Below, in pieces: positions 6,115-6,548 of a DNA stretch of 6,548 nucleotides. Source of the DNA: Deltaproteobacteria bacterium. GTDB lineage: Bacteria; SAR324; NAC60-12. Numbering within the stretch: the first letter of the stretch is position 1; each line of letters starts with the position of its first letter. A program made the position numbers and the translations under genes. The DNA lies in assembly GCA_003541985.1 (NCBI GenBank), contig DPLM01000057.1, positions 1 through 6,548 of the forward strand, written 5' to 3'. Under the pieces are notes generated by a model. It made no database searches. It worked only from the letters and a program-made list of their open reading frames with translations, and was not told where the DNA came from.

Positions 6115-6548
6115 GTGCTAGCAAAGCGCATCATTGCTTGTCTTGACATCAAAGCTGGCCGTGTTGTCAAGGGGACTGGTTTTTTAGGCTTGCGCGATGC
6201 TGGAAACCCAATTGAATTGGCCCAAAGTTACAATAAACAATCCGCAGATGAGCTAGTTTTCTTGGACATCGCGGCCTCATTAGAAAATCGTGGGACAACC
6301 ATTGAGCTTGCAACAAAACTAGCCAGAGAATTGTTTATCCCATTCACAATCGGAGGCGGAATATCTTCGTTAGATCATATTGCCGATCTAGTTACTGCTG
6401 GTGCAGATAAAATCTCTGTCAATTCTTCTGCATTGAAAAATCCTGATTTGATCACAGAAGGAGCGAAACACTTTGGATCTCAGTGCATGGTCATTGCGAT
6501 TGATGCCAAAAAAACAGGAAATCACTGGGAGGTGTTCAGTCACGGTGG
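6115..6548 (+). CDS. hisF: Imidazole glycerol phosphate synthase cyclase subunit HisF, 5' part
   Basis: HisF is the (beta-alpha)8-barrel cyclase half of the HisF-HisH complex. It uses ammonia from HisH to convert PRFAR into imidazole glycerol phosphate (histidine pathway) and AICAR (recycled to purines). The first 144 of about 250 residues are present; the right edge cuts the gene. The N-terminus reads LAKRIIACLDIKAGRVVKGT, typical of the family. Catalytic Asp11 and Asp130 (in VIAIDAKK) fall at exactly the canonical residue numbers, and Lys19 is kept. LVFLDIAAS (about 48-56), the phosphate-binding IGGGI (79-83) and the GADKISVNSSA strand (about 96-106) also match. The start is GTG, supported by numbering and by AAGGTG upstream. 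It begins 18 bp after ppk, so co-transcription is likely. No hisA, hisH or hisI is visible in the window. Confidence 0.97.
   Translation, partial: MLAKRIIACLDIKAGRVVKGTGFLGLRDAGNPIELAQSYNKQSADELVFLDIAASLENRGTTIELATKLARELFIPFTIGGGISSLDHIADLVTAGADKISVNSSALKNPDLITEGAKHFGSQCMVIAIDAKKTGNHWEVFSHG

Noticed and set aside
1..6548. Mobile elements, CRISPR arrays, tRNA or rRNA genes, defence system
   Set aside because: No transposase-like frames, spaced repeats, cloverleaf sequences or toxin/effector-type domains were seen; the plus-strand genes are core functions.

Overview
This 6.5 kb window looks like ordinary chromosomal DNA from a Gram-negative bacterium with moderately low GC, probably a proteobacterium. 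The translated PPK1, LepA and HisF would suit a deltaproteobacterium-like or marine SAR324-like lineage, but that placement is recall-based and weak. There are no tRNAs, rRNAs, insertion sequences or CRISPR repeats.

Layout, left to right. (a) Positions 1-276, minus strand: the N-terminal 60 codons of a probable exported protein that runs off the left edge, preceded by a possible 28-residue micro-ORF. (b) 336-1067, minus: a membrane-anchored protein with a C-terminal DUF2760 domain. (c) 1068-1257: a divergent intergenic region with a perfect 12-bp palindrome and a direct repeat. (d) 1258-3087, plus: lepA, encoding the ribosomal back-translocase GTPase EF4, complete and intact. (e) 3076-3789, minus: an unannotated-looking protein that I read as a stand-alone, diverged FliM middle (CheC-like) domain. 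It overlaps the end of lepA tail to tail by 12 bp. (f) 3790-3966: a second divergent intergenic region. (g) 3967-6096, plus: ppk, polyphosphate kinase PPK1, complete, with both catalytic histidines at the E. coli spacing. (h) 6115-6548, plus: the first 144 codons of hisF, 18 bp behind ppk and probably in the same transcript, cut by the right edge.

The three plus-strand genes are conserved housekeeping functions: translation fidelity/stress (lepA), polyphosphate storage and stress signalling (ppk), and histidine/purine-linked metabolism (hisF). The minus-strand genes are the accessory, poorly characterised part. I see no sign that the neighbours form one defined system. The most noteworthy item is the FliM-like protein, which lacks both the N-terminal CheY-P-binding peptide and the C-terminal FliN-like domain of true FliM and is not next to flagellar genes here. 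Most starts in the window have no clear Shine-Dalgarno sequence; hisF is the exception.
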